Shown here: positions 7,173-13,209 of the stretch, one piece after another
Layout of the letters: each line of letters opens with the position of its first letter
How positions within the stretch are numbered: position 1 is the first letter of the stretch
Origin: an uncultured Chloroflexota bacterium
GTDB lineage: Bacteria; Chloroflexota; Anaerolineae; Anaerolineales; Villigracilaceae
Assembly: GCA_903837815.1 (NCBI GenBank)
Contig: CAILWD010000686.1
Coordinates: 1 to 15,530, forward strand
DNA length: 15,530 nucleotides
Direction: 5' to 3'
Program-made: the position numbers and the translations under genes
The notes under the pieces: model-generated
Database searches by the model: none
What the model saw: only the letters and a program-made list of their open reading frames with translations
Told to the model about the DNA's origin: nothing

Positions 7173-8108
7173 TTACGGACAGGTGAAAGAGGCTCGTCCA
7201 AATTGCTGGTTGTTGGGCGTATCGACATAAACGTCGAACCAATGCGTCCCAGATGCGCTGGTCGACCACGAAATACTCGCAGACTGGGTGCCGGCAGCGG
7301 CAAAAACAAGCGGCGGCGGCACAGGCGGGGTTGCCCCATCGCTGCGAATCCAGTGGAATGTTACAGCTCCCGCACCGTTAACGGTGATATTGGCTGTAGC
7401 CGTGAACGAACTGCAACCGCCTGAATTCGTAAATGTTACGCTGGTCACGGCGAAAGGCGGCGGGCTGGTGGGGGTGGGCGTCGGCGTAAAGGTTGCCGTG
7501 GACGGGTTTTGCACTTTGATGTCTACGTAGAAGGTCTTGCCCTGACTGCCGTTCACGATCGGCACAAGCACGCCGCCATTGGTGTTGATGCGCCAGTACC
7601 CGCGATAATTGCCGACTGTGGCGGGAGCGGTCAGGTTGATTTCGAGATCGATCTCCTGCCCGGGATTGACCGTGCTGATGGCTTTGGTCGCCGATCCGCC
7701 CATCGACTCGCCGCTATCGAAGACGAGGGAAAAACCCGTCCACGCGCATGTGCCGATATTTTTGATGCGCCACTTCTTGGTGAATGCCTGGCTGGGCGTC
7801 ATCACAGTTCCATCAGGGATCGTGACATCCGTGACGAACTGTCCCACATTACAGTTTGCGGTGGCTGAGGCGATTGGCGTATTGCTCGAAGCGGGTAGCG
7901 GAATGGGCGTCTGCGTGGCGGCAAGGGGCAGGGGCGTAAAACTTGCCGTGGCGACTCCCCCGGTGGGCGTGGCGCTCAACAATGCCTGCACAGTCTCAGC
8001 GGCGGCGGTGCTGGCAAGGTCCTCCGCATTTTGCGACGGCAGGTTGCAAGCGCTTAAAAACATGACAACGATGGCGAAAACGTAAAACAGGCGTGTTTTA
8101 TTCTTCAT
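7173..8108 (-). CDS. Lipoprotein A: NBR1-type Ig-like domain plus C-terminal Ig-like domain
   Basis: A 311-residue predicted lipoprotein. Signal peptide VVMFLSAC gives lipidated Cys21, a good lipobox. A Thr/Pro/Ala linker (about 25-84) precedes the NBR1-type Ig-like domain (about 86-200): IPDGTVMTPSQAFTKKWRIK (97-116), TCAW (120-123), VNPGQEI (147-153), VGNYRGYWRIN (165-175). A second Thr/Pro linker (203-218) joins a C-terminal Ig-like domain (219-311) with cysteines 232 and 310, shared with lipoprotein B. The frame extends upstream to 8315, but ATG 8108 is chosen because AAGGAG lies 9 bases before it and the signal peptide starts there. This architecture is common in Anaerolineae from memory. 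Function unknown; surface binding or structural role is inference. Confidence 0.93.
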   Translation of the reverse strand: MKNKTRLFYVFAIVVMFLSACNLPSQNAEDLASTAAAETVQALLSATPTGGVATASFTPLPLAATQTPIPLPASSNTPIASATANCNVGQFVTDVTIPDGTVMTPSQAFTKKWRIKNIGTCAWTGFSLVFDSGESMGGSATKAISTVNPGQEIDLEINLTAPATVGNYRGYWRINTNGGVLVPIVNGSQGKTFYVDIKVQNPSTATFTPTPTPTSPPPFAVTSVTFTNSGGCSSFTATANITVNGAGAVTFHWIRSDGATPPVPPPLVFAAAGTQSASISWSTSASGTHWFDVYVDTPNNQQFGRASFTCP

Positions 8109-8117
8109 GATTGTTTT

Positions 8118-8123
8118 CTCCTT
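8118..8123 (-). promoter_or_regulatory. Ribosome binding site choosing the ATG at 8108
   Basis: AAGGAG on the minus strand, 9 bases from ATG. This rejects a 69-residue upstream extension that would bury the signal peptide. Confidence 0.75.
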
Positions 8124-8158
8124 CTTTAGCAAGAATTTTACCGCAGGTTGGATTTCCT

Positions 8159-8188
8159 CCAATCCCCCTTTTGCAAGGGGGAAATTGG
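8159..8188. repeat. Intergenic palindrome CCAATCCCCCTT / AAGGGGG(AA)ATTGG
   Basis: Twelve base pairs form between 8159-8170 and 8175-8188 with a two-A bulge and a TTGC loop. It lies between the helicase-associated gene (stop at 8248) and lipoprotein A. There is no T-run, so it looks more like a dispersed palindromic repeat than a terminator, though it could slow read-through. The rest of this 139-base spacer shows only a weak -10-like TATAGA near 8197-8205. Confidence 0.6.
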
Positions 8189-8247
8189 CTCCACATTCTA
8201 TAACGAGGAATTCGCCCAAAAGTTCCCCGAAGGCTGCTTGAAAAAAT

Positions 8248-9867
8248 TCAGGAATCGATTTCCGCCAGCAGACCCATCTCCGCGAGTGTGGCAAGCACTT
8301 TAGACTCCGCCCCACTTTTGATGACCACCGCCGTCGGGCTGAGGACTTCGCCCAGGAATTTTCCCGCCTTCGATTTTCTCAACTCGTCCACAATCTCGGG
8401 TCTGGAGACTCGCAACACGAGCAGAGTCTTCACCCGAGCCTCGGTGCCGTGCGCCTCCCATCCCTTGAGCGCCTTCACCAAAGCAGGTGGCACCGCCGAG
8501 TTGGTGTGCTTCACCAGCATCGCCAGCAGTTGACCGGCTTGAAGTCCCTGCTCTTTGGCGTGCGCCAGAGAACGCGCCGTCACCTGGTAAATGAAATCAT
8601 CCGCTTTCGGCTCTTCCCACTCGCAGAAGCGCGAAATTTGATACCGCACCGCGCGGGAGAAGAAACGCGAGACCGTGATTTTGCCGTTGGAGGTGACAGT
8701 AAGTCTTCCGTCGAAAGTCAAAGGTCGAAGGTCAGACTTTTGACCCTTCGATACACTCAGGGCAGGCTCTTCGACCTTCGACTGGATTTTAAACGCCGCC
8801 GCTTCCTTCCCATCTTCGGGCGAAGCCAAATCTGCCATGCCAAGCCAGTGCAAAGTTTGGATGAAATACTTTATCAACGCGCCGTCCACCTGATCCCAGT
8901 AGGCGAATCCGCGCAGGTATTGACCGTCTGCCGCGCGTTTGATAAACCACGAGTCGTAGTCGCCGGCAGGGCGCTGGAAGTCGGGATATTTTTCTTTAAC
9001 TGCGCGGACGAAGGCGGGGATGCTCCACCACTTGTTTTGCGGAATGGCATTGACCAAGTCCAGCAAAAATTCGCGGGTGACCTGCGGCTGGTTGATCCAC
9101 TCGCCTTCGCAAATCAGGCTGGATATTTGGCGCAACTCATCGAAGGTCTGCGAAGACTTCCATGCTTCGGCGAGCATTTTCAGCGCGTCGGCGCGGGAGG
9201 CTTCGAGAAAGGCTTTGACCTTTTCCGCCTGGGGAACGCCCTTCTTCAAAATCCCTGCCGTTGTCAGCAAGGCGGATAATTGCGCGTTTGACTGAAAATC
9301 GGACTTGCCCAGCCGCAACGCGGCAAGCAGGGTGGTTGCGTCGTCGAGGATGTGATCGGTTGCGGGAATCTCGAAAGCCTTTTCCACAGGCGTGGCGGGA
9401 CGCCCCAGCGGCTCCCCCTTCTTCTCTTCAAATCCTTCCAGTCTCAATAATTCCAACAAGTCTTCGGGGATGTAGGCAAATTCCTGCGCGCCCTTGTCCG
9501 AGTCGAAAAATGCGCGGGCGATGAATCCGCGATAGAAAAGAGTCTCGGCGGCGGAAATCGGTTTGAGGTGCGGACGTTCGCGGTCACGTTTGCCTGCTCC
9601 CATCTCGCGGATTTCGCCAAACCTGCGGGCGAAGGCGCTCCACTCCATCTTGCCGTTGGAGGTCGCCAAAGCCTTCAACGCGGCGGAAGAATCGGGGGGG
9701 AGAATCTCCATCGTCTCATGGACAGGCTCGGGGTCGAGAAGCGCAGCGGCGAGTTCTTCGGCGGCGGAATCCGCTTCGTTCGATTCCAATTCCAATCCCC
9801 ACAACCCCGCCACGATGCGGAGATGTCCAAGATCATATTTGAGGAAGGTGTGATAAAGGTCTGGCAT
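8248..9867 (-). CDS. Helicase-associated (XPB/Ssl2-like) domain protein without helicase motor
   Basis: A 539-residue, probably cytoplasmic protein. It resembles proteins annotated as helicase-associated, with the XPB/Ssl2-like Helicase_C_3 region. The match rests on a beta segment FDGRLTVTSNGKITVSR (385-401) followed by RAVRYQISRFCEWE (405-418), a helical repeat region ending ALVKALKGWEAHG (462-474), and the terminal SPTAVVIKSGAESKVLATL (510-528). The N-terminal half (1-360) is mostly helical, with possible winged-helix segments. No Walker A or DEAD-type box was found, so it is not itself a helicase. A role in DNA or RNA handling is only inferred. An in-frame repeat adds about 20 residues (366-384, including PALSVSKG). 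The start lacks a clear Shine-Dalgarno site because a palindromic repeat ends five bases upstream; it begins 68 bases after the lipid kinase stop. Confidence 0.7.
   Translation of the reverse strand: MPDLYHTFLKYDLGHLRIVAGLWGLELESNEADSAAEELAAALLDPEPVHETMEILPPDSSAALKALATSNGKMEWSAFARRFGEIREMGAGKRDRERPHLKPISAAETLFYRGFIARAFFDSDKGAQEFAYIPEDLLELLRLEGFEEKKGEPLGRPATPVEKAFEIPATDHILDDATTLLAALRLGKSDFQSNAQLSALLTTAGILKKGVPQAEKVKAFLEASRADALKMLAEAWKSSQTFDELRQISSLICEGEWINQPQVTREFLLDLVNAIPQNKWWSIPAFVRAVKEKYPDFQRPAGDYDSWFIKRAADGQYLRGFAYWDQVDGALIKYFIQTLHWLGMADLASPEDGKEAAAFKIQSKVEEPALSVSKGQKSDLRPLTFDGRLTVTSNGKITVSRFFSRAVRYQISRFCEWEEPKADDFIYQVTARSLAHAKEQGLQAGQLLAMLVKHTNSAVPPALVKALKGWEAHGTEARVKTLLVLRVSRPEIVDELRKSKAGKFLGEVLSPTAVVIKSGAESKVLATLAEMGLLAEIDS
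8724..8782. repeat. Nested repeat insertion inside the helicase-associated gene
   Basis: A core CCCTTCGATACACTCAGGG (8744-8762, plus CAGG) is the dispersed TTCGA...CTCAG palindrome with CCCT/AGGG arms. It lies between a 10-base inverted pair, GTCGAAGGTC (8724-8733) and GACCTTCGAC (8773-8782). In the gene direction the core encodes PALSVSKG. It sits between a charged linker and the LTFDGRLTV strand, so a loop position is likely. Confidence 0.7.
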
Positions 9868-9872
9868 GGAGT

Positions 9873-9931
9873 AAGTAGACAGGTAAACAGGTATACACGT
9901 ATTTTACCTGTCTACTTGTTTACCTGTCTAC
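9873..9931. repeat. Palindromic repeat with GTAGACAGGTAAA arms
   Basis: A perfect 15-base inverted repeat, AAGTAGACAGGTAAA (9873-9887) and its complement (9903-9917), has a 15-base loop. A second copy of the right arm, TTTACCTGTCTAC, follows at 9919-9931, giving a 16-base direct repeat. It fills the spacer between the lipid kinase stop (9936) and the next start (9867). There is no T-run, so a terminator role is uncertain. Confidence 0.75.
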
Positions 9932-9935
9932 CTGT

Positions 9936-10859
9936 TCACCCTTTTACCACCTGCAACGCGCCTGGCACGATCTCGAAACTTGCATTGCGGAGATTACTGC
10001 CGAAGCTGGTGTAGATTTCCCCGTCGGCATGGATGTAGAGCGGCAAGTCGGATGAAATCTTCATGCTCTTGAATTCTCCCATGCGAACTGGCTTGAATTT
10101 CATGTGCGTGCCTTTGATAAACTCCGGCAGCAGGCGCAGCATGGCGGGACGTGAAAGCCTGTCAACGGTCAGGAACTCCAGTTTGCCGTCGTCATTTTTC
10201 GAGTTGGGCGAGAGCATGAACCCGCCGCCTTCGCGTTGTCCGTTGCAGAGCGTCAGCATGATGACATCCTGCTCCCATGTTTGGGATTCGGTTTCGAGTT
10301 GCATGTGAGCGGGGTTGTGATTCAGGATGATGGTTTGCAGCACCGCCGTCAGGTACATCATGAAGCCTTTGACGATGGGCAGTTTGTGCGAACGGATCGT
10401 CACCACTGCGTCGAAGCCGATTCCGATGGTATTGTCGAAGTATTCCACGCGCCCGTGCTCGTCGGTCATTTTGCCGAGGTCAACCGTGTGAATGGTTTCC
10501 GCTTTGAGGGCGTTGGCAAGCGCCAGTGGGGACTTGGAAGTAATGCCCATCGAAAAGGCGAAATCGTTGCCCGAACCAATCGGGACCACGCCCAAAGCTG
10601 GTCGCCGCTCTGCGGGGACTTGCATCAACCCGTTGACAACTTCATGGACAGTGCCATCCCCGCCCAAAGCGACGACCAGGTCACAGCCTTCGTCGGCTGC
10701 CTGCTTTGCCAGTTCGATGGCGTGAGTCGGGTAGACCGTCCCGCTCCATGAAAGCTCGCCCCTGAATTCCTGCGCGATGGGACGGAGGTCGTTGGCGGTC
10801 TTCCAGGCGCGGCCTAAATCTGCCATAGGGTTGAGAATCAATTTGACTTTTTGGGGCAT
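9936..10859 (-). CDS. YegS/DagK-type lipid kinase (diacylglycerol kinase catalytic domain)
   Basis: A 307-residue protein of the family that phosphorylates diacylglycerol or related lipids with ATP. The ATP-site loop ALGGDGTVHEVVNG (64-77) and PIGSGNDFA (93-101) are intact. The second-domain motif DNTIGIGFDA (142-151) and the terminal acid motif HADGE (277-281), near the expected C-terminal beta sandwich, are also present. The start KVKLILNP is the usual N-terminal strand. No membrane segment is expected; such kinases act at the inner face of the membrane. AGGAGATG lies just before the ATG, and a TATAAT at 10883-10888 is a candidate promoter. Exact lipid substrate (diacylglycerol, phosphatidylglycerol or another lipid) cannot be told from sequence. 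The gene ends next to a palindromic repeat. Confidence 0.93.
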   Translation of the reverse strand: MPQKVKLILNPMADLGRAWKTANDLRPIAQEFRGELSWSGTVYPTHAIELAKQAADEGCDLVVALGGDGTVHEVVNGLMQVPAERRPALGVVPIGSGNDFAFSMGITSKSPLALANALKAETIHTVDLGKMTDEHGRVEYFDNTIGIGFDAVVTIRSHKLPIVKGFMMYLTAVLQTIILNHNPAHMQLETESQTWEQDVIMLTLCNGQREGGGFMLSPNSKNDDGKLEFLTVDRLSRPAMLRLLPEFIKGTHMKFKPVRMGEFKSMKISSDLPLYIHADGEIYTSFGSNLRNASFEIVPGALQVVKG

Positions 10860-10882
10860 GGGACATCTCCTGAATGGGATGT

Positions 10883-10888
10883 ATTATA
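10883..10888 (-). promoter_or_regulatory. Candidate -10 box for the lipid kinase
   Basis: The minus strand has TATAAT in GTTTTATAATACATC, 24 bases before the ATG. No clear -35 at 17 bases. It points away from the PspC gene, so the two genes share a divergent spacer. Confidence 0.4.
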
Positions 10889-10955
10889 AAACCCTGCAAA
10901 AATGTTTGGTTGCTGAATGAGCGCAACTCTTTTCGTTTGCCTGCGTAATAAAAGG

Positions 10956-10988
10956 TGACAGTCACTCGCTTCGCGAAAGTGACTGTCA
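10956..10988. repeat. Inverted repeat TGACAGTCACT / AGTGACTGTCA upstream of pspC-like gene
   Basis: A perfect 11-base inverted repeat (10956-10966 and 10978-10988) has an 11-base loop containing CGCTTCGCG. It ends 20 bases before the PspC start, so it falls in the expected promoter or leader. It could be an operator, a leader hairpin, or a dispersed repeat. A half-site, AAAGTGACTGT, also occurs at about 4576-4586 upstream of the GGDEF gene. Confidence 0.65.
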
Positions 10989-11008
10989 TCTAAACGAAAG
11001 GAGTAAAA

Positions 11009-11200
11009 ATGAGCGACATCAAAACCCTTTACCGGAGCAAGTCCAACCGCATGATCGCGGGTGTGTGCGCGGGCCTTGGCGATTATCTCAACATCGACCC
11101 TACCATTATCCGTCTGTTGTTCGTGCTTGGGTTCTTCACCTTCAACGGCGCCATGTTACTGGTTTATCTCATCATGGCAATCGTCACCCCGGAAGGCTAG
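11009..11200 (+). CDS. PspC-domain small membrane protein
   Basis: The 63-residue protein is a single PspC domain, a family known from phage-shock envelope-stress systems and from many stand-alone proteins. The conserved pattern LYRSKSNRMIAGVCAGLGDY (7-26) and DPTIIRLLFVLG (30-41) is clear, followed by one membrane helix (about 33-60) ending in VTPEG. AAAGGAG lies 6 bases before the ATG. It is the only plus-strand gene, divergent from the lipid kinase and convergent with the ABC ATPase, which it faces across a near-palindrome at 11211-11254. No pspA or pspF homologue is visible here, so a stress role is only inferred from the family. Confidence 0.94.
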   Translation: MSDIKTLYRSKSNRMIAGVCAGLGDYLNIDPTIIRLLFVLGFFTFNGAMLLVYLIMAIVTPEG

Positions 11201-11210
11201 TTCTGTTACC

Positions 11211-11254
11211 AAGTTTGCAGGTTTGAACGTTTAAACGTTTGAACCTGCAAACTT
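11211..11254. terminator. 44-base near-perfect palindrome between convergent genes
   Basis: Arms AAGTTTGCAGGTT (11211-11223) and AACCTGCAAACTT (11242-11254) pair perfectly; an inner 14-base palindrome, AACGTTTAAACGTT (11226-11239), fills the centre. Only a two-base TG step on each side breaks the symmetry. On the plus strand it is followed by TT, AAACC and a five-T run. It probably terminates the PspC transcript and perhaps that of the ABC ATPase, although its sequence also resembles dispersed repeats. Confidence 0.6.
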
Positions 11255-11265
11255 TTAAACCGTTT

Positions 11266-12186
11266 TTACCGCGCCAGCGAAAGGAAGACATCCTCCAAAG
11301 TTGGCTCGCCTCTTTCGATTTTCTCAACGCGGATTCCCTTTCCTCCCAGCAGGTTTTGCATTGATTCTTTGTCCGTGCTGAGCGTAGTCGAAGCGCGGCT
11401 GATGACCCGCAAATGGTCTCCCGCCAACCCGACGCGTTCCACACCGTCGATTGCGGAGAGAATCGCCAGCCCTTGTTCCAGCGGATCTGCGTACACTTCC
11501 CAGACATCCCCTGTGATAATTGACTTTTTCAACGCTGTCGGCGTATCCATCGCCAGCAGTTTGCCGTCGCGCATGACGCCGACGCGCTCGCAGTACTCGG
11601 CTTCGTCCATGTAATGGGTGGTGACGAGGATGGTCACGCCGTTTTCGGCGAGTTCGTAAATCAAATCCCAGAAGGCGCGGCGGGCGGTTGGGTCAACGCC
11701 TGAGGTGGGTTCATCAAGGAAGAGCAGTTTCGGTTCGTGAACCAGCGCGATGCCCAGCGAAAGTCTCTGCCGCCAGCCAGTGGACATGTCCTTCGTCAGC
11801 GTGGACTCATGCCCTTTGAGTCCGACCAGTTCGAGGGTGTGCTGAATCCGCGCTTTGTCGGTGATTCCGTACACGCCGCCGTAGAAGGTCAAATTCTCCA
11901 GCGTGGTCAAGTCGTCGTAAATCGCAAACTTTTGAGACATGTACCCAACCCGTGCGCGGACTTCCTCGCTTTGCGTGGCAACATCGTAACCCAAGACGGT
12001 TGCGCCGCCGTCGCTGGGTTTGAGCAAACCGAGCAACATGCGGATGGTGGTGGTTTTGCCCGACCCATTGGGGCCGAGGTAGCCCACAACTTCGCCCGCA
12101 TGAACCTCGAAGTTGATGTGGTCAACAGCGGTGAACTCGCCAAATCGGCGGGTGAGATTTTCGACCTTGATGACTGTCTCAGTCAT
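11266..12186 (-). CDS. ABC transporter ATPase 2 (C-terminal-half YbhF-like)
   Basis: A 306-residue nucleotide-binding domain of an ABC-2 type exporter, with an extra C-terminal regulatory part. Walker A GPNGSGKTT (38-46), Q-loop Q85, Walker B LLFLDEPTSGVD (154-165) and H-loop TTHYMDEAE (189-197, His191) are intact. The signature is degenerate: DMSTGWRQR (133-141) instead of LSGGQ, as I recall for the C-terminal half of YbhF. ATG 12186 overlaps the stop of ATPase 1 as ATGACTGA, indicating translational coupling; GGAG lies 7 bases upstream. The two would pair in a heterodimer working with the permease at the right edge. An in-frame palindromic repeat encodes RASTTLSTD (264-272) in the C-terminal part. 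The C-terminal LEDVFLSL motif is standard. Confidence 0.95.
   Translation of the reverse strand: MTETVIKVENLTRRFGEFTAVDHINFEVHAGEVVGYLGPNGSGKTTTIRMLLGLLKPSDGGATVLGYDVATQSEEVRARVGYMSQKFAIYDDLTTLENLTFYGGVYGITDKARIQHTLELVGLKGHESTLTKDMSTGWRQRLSLGIALVHEPKLLFLDEPTSGVDPTARRAFWDLIYELAENGVTILVTTHYMDEAEYCERVGVMRDGKLLAMDTPTALKKSIITGDVWEVYADPLEQGLAILSAIDGVERVGLAGDHLRVISRASTTLSTDKESMQNLLGGKGIRVEKIERGEPTLEDVFLSLAR
11373..11398. repeat. Intragenic TTCGA...CTCAG repeat in ATPase 2
   Basis: In the gene direction it reads GCTTCGACTACGCTCAGCAC within CCGCG...GG flanks, encoding RASTTLSTD. The stem is imperfect (GC/GCAC). It lies in the variable C-terminal part, after the HLRVISR strand. Confidence 0.65.
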
Positions 12187-13189
12187 GGTTTGACTCCGAT
12201 AATGCGATAAAGACATCTTCCAACGCGGGCGGGATGACTCGCAAGTCAACCAGCGTGCCGCCAGCGGATTTGATCTCGTCGGGCAGACGGCTCAGGATGA
12301 GGTCGGATTTTCCTTCGCGGACGCGGACGTGCAACTTGTCGCCGAATGCCGCCACATCCTCCACGTCTTCATCCTGGTGCGCCACGTGACGCAGGGTGTT
12401 GATTGGGTCGCCGCGCAATTCCAGCACGCGTCCATTCAACCGCGCCCGCAGATTCGACGGCGTATCTTCGGCGATGAGTTTGCCCGTCTTCACAAAACCA
12501 ACCCGATGACAACGCGAGGCTTCGTCCATGTAGGGGGTGCTGATAATGACTGAGACGCCCCTTCCGTCCTGAGCGGAGTGCAACGAAGTCGAAGGACTAT
12601 TTGCAGACTGTGCTTCGACTGCGCTCAGCACGGGGGTCGAAACCAACTTGATCACCAACTGCCAAAAATCCTGCCGTGTGACGGGGTCAACGCCCGTGGT
12701 GGGTTCATCCAACAACAGCAATCGCGGACGTGTGACCAGCGCGGACGCCAGCCCAAGTTTTTGTTTCATGCCGCCGGAGAGTTGTCCCGCGCGGCGGTCT
12801 TTGAAATTGGCAAGCCCGACGAATTCGAGAATCTCCATTGAGCGCGGCAGCCACTCGGTCTGGGAAAGTCCGCGCACTTCGGCAAAAAAACGGATGTTTT
12901 CGAGGACGGTCAAATCTTCGTACATCGAAAATCGCTGGGAAAGATACCCAATCTGCGAGCGGACTTGTTCGACCTGTCTCCGCACATCATACCCGCAGAC
13001 GTTGATCTCGCCCGCGTCGGGCAGCAACGCGCCGACCAGCAATCGCATGGTGGTCGTCTTGCCCGCGCCGTCCGAACCGACCAGCCCGTAGATTTCGCCC
13101 TCGCGAACATGCAGGGAGATGTCATCAACGGCATGAGTCGCGCCGAAGGATTTTTTCAAGTTTGTTGCGTTTACTAAATAGTCGGTCAT
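12179..13189 (-). CDS. ABC transporter ATPase 1 (N-terminal-half YbhF-like) with repeat insertion
   Basis: A 336-residue ABC-2 exporter ATPase. Walker A GSDGAGKTT (38-46), Q-loop Q85, a good signature LSGGMKQK (137-144) and Walker B LLLLDEPTTGVD (157-168) are present. The H-loop position holds Pro, not His: ISTPYMDEA (216-224, Pro219). Between the D-loop helix (FWQLVIKLV, 175-183) and that segment lie about 28 extra residues (184-211, including PVLSAVEAQS and STSLHSAQDG) encoded by two oppositely oriented palindromic repeats. The paired ATPase 2 has the His but a degenerate signature, so the heterodimer should have one consensus site (ATPase 2 Walker motifs and His with ATPase 1 signature) and one weak site. 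Its stop overlaps the ATPase 2 start by 8 bases. Probably part of one operon with the genes to 15530. Confidence 0.95.
   Translation of the reverse strand: MTDYLVNATNLKKSFGATHAVDDISLHVREGEIYGLVGSDGAGKTTTMRLLVGALLPDAGEINVCGYDVRRQVEQVRSQIGYLSQRFSMYEDLTVLENIRFFAEVRGLSQTEWLPRSMEILEFVGLANFKDRRAGQLSGGMKQKLGLASALVTRPRLLLLDEPTTGVDPVTRQDFWQLVIKLVSTPVLSAVEAQSANSPSTSLHSAQDGRGVSVIISTPYMDEASRCHRVGFVKTGKLIAEDTPSNLRARLNGRVLELRGDPINTLRHVAHQDEDVEDVAAFGDKLHVRVREGKSDLILSRLPDEIKSAGGTLVDLRVIPPALEDVFIALSESNHD
12194..12197 (-). promoter_or_regulatory. Ribosome binding site choosing the ATG at 12186
   Basis: GGAG lies 7 bases before ATG, inside the end of ATPase 1. It supports the 306-residue product over a 21-residue longer frame that would start at 12249. 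Confidence 0.7.
12560..12596. repeat. Intragenic TTCGA...CTCAG repeat in ATPase 1, copy 1
   Basis: In the gene direction it reads TCCTTCGACTTCGTTGCACT followed by CCGCTCAGGACGG, giving SPSTSLHSAQDGRG. The arms are CCTTC/GGAC-type, with a longer spacer than the other copies. Its orientation is opposite to the neighbouring copy at 12610-12634. Confidence 0.7.
12610..12634. repeat. Intragenic TTCGA...CTCAG repeat in ATPase 1, copy 2
   Basis: On the plus strand it reads GTGCTTCGACTGCGCTCAGC followed by ACGGG. GTGC/GCAC form the arms. In the gene direction it encodes PVLSAVEAQ. With copy 1 it makes an inverted pair about 13 bases apart. Confidence 0.75.
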
Positions 13190-13209
13190 AAGAGCCTTTG
13201 GGTTGAACG

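Noticed and set aside
8109..8315. N-terminal extension of lipoprotein A by 69 residues
   Set aside because: It would bury the signal peptide, cross the intergenic palindrome and overlap the previous gene; a good ribosome binding site supports ATG 8108.
9873..9931. Possible CRISPR remnant from the repeated TTTACCTGTCTAC
   Set aside because: Only two direct copies with a 3-base gap plus one inverted copy; no spacers of proper length and no cas genes.
12187..12249. N-terminal extension of ATPase 2
   Set aside because: The frame start has no homology to ABC ATPases before MTETVIKVENL and would overlap ATPase 1 by more than 60 bases.
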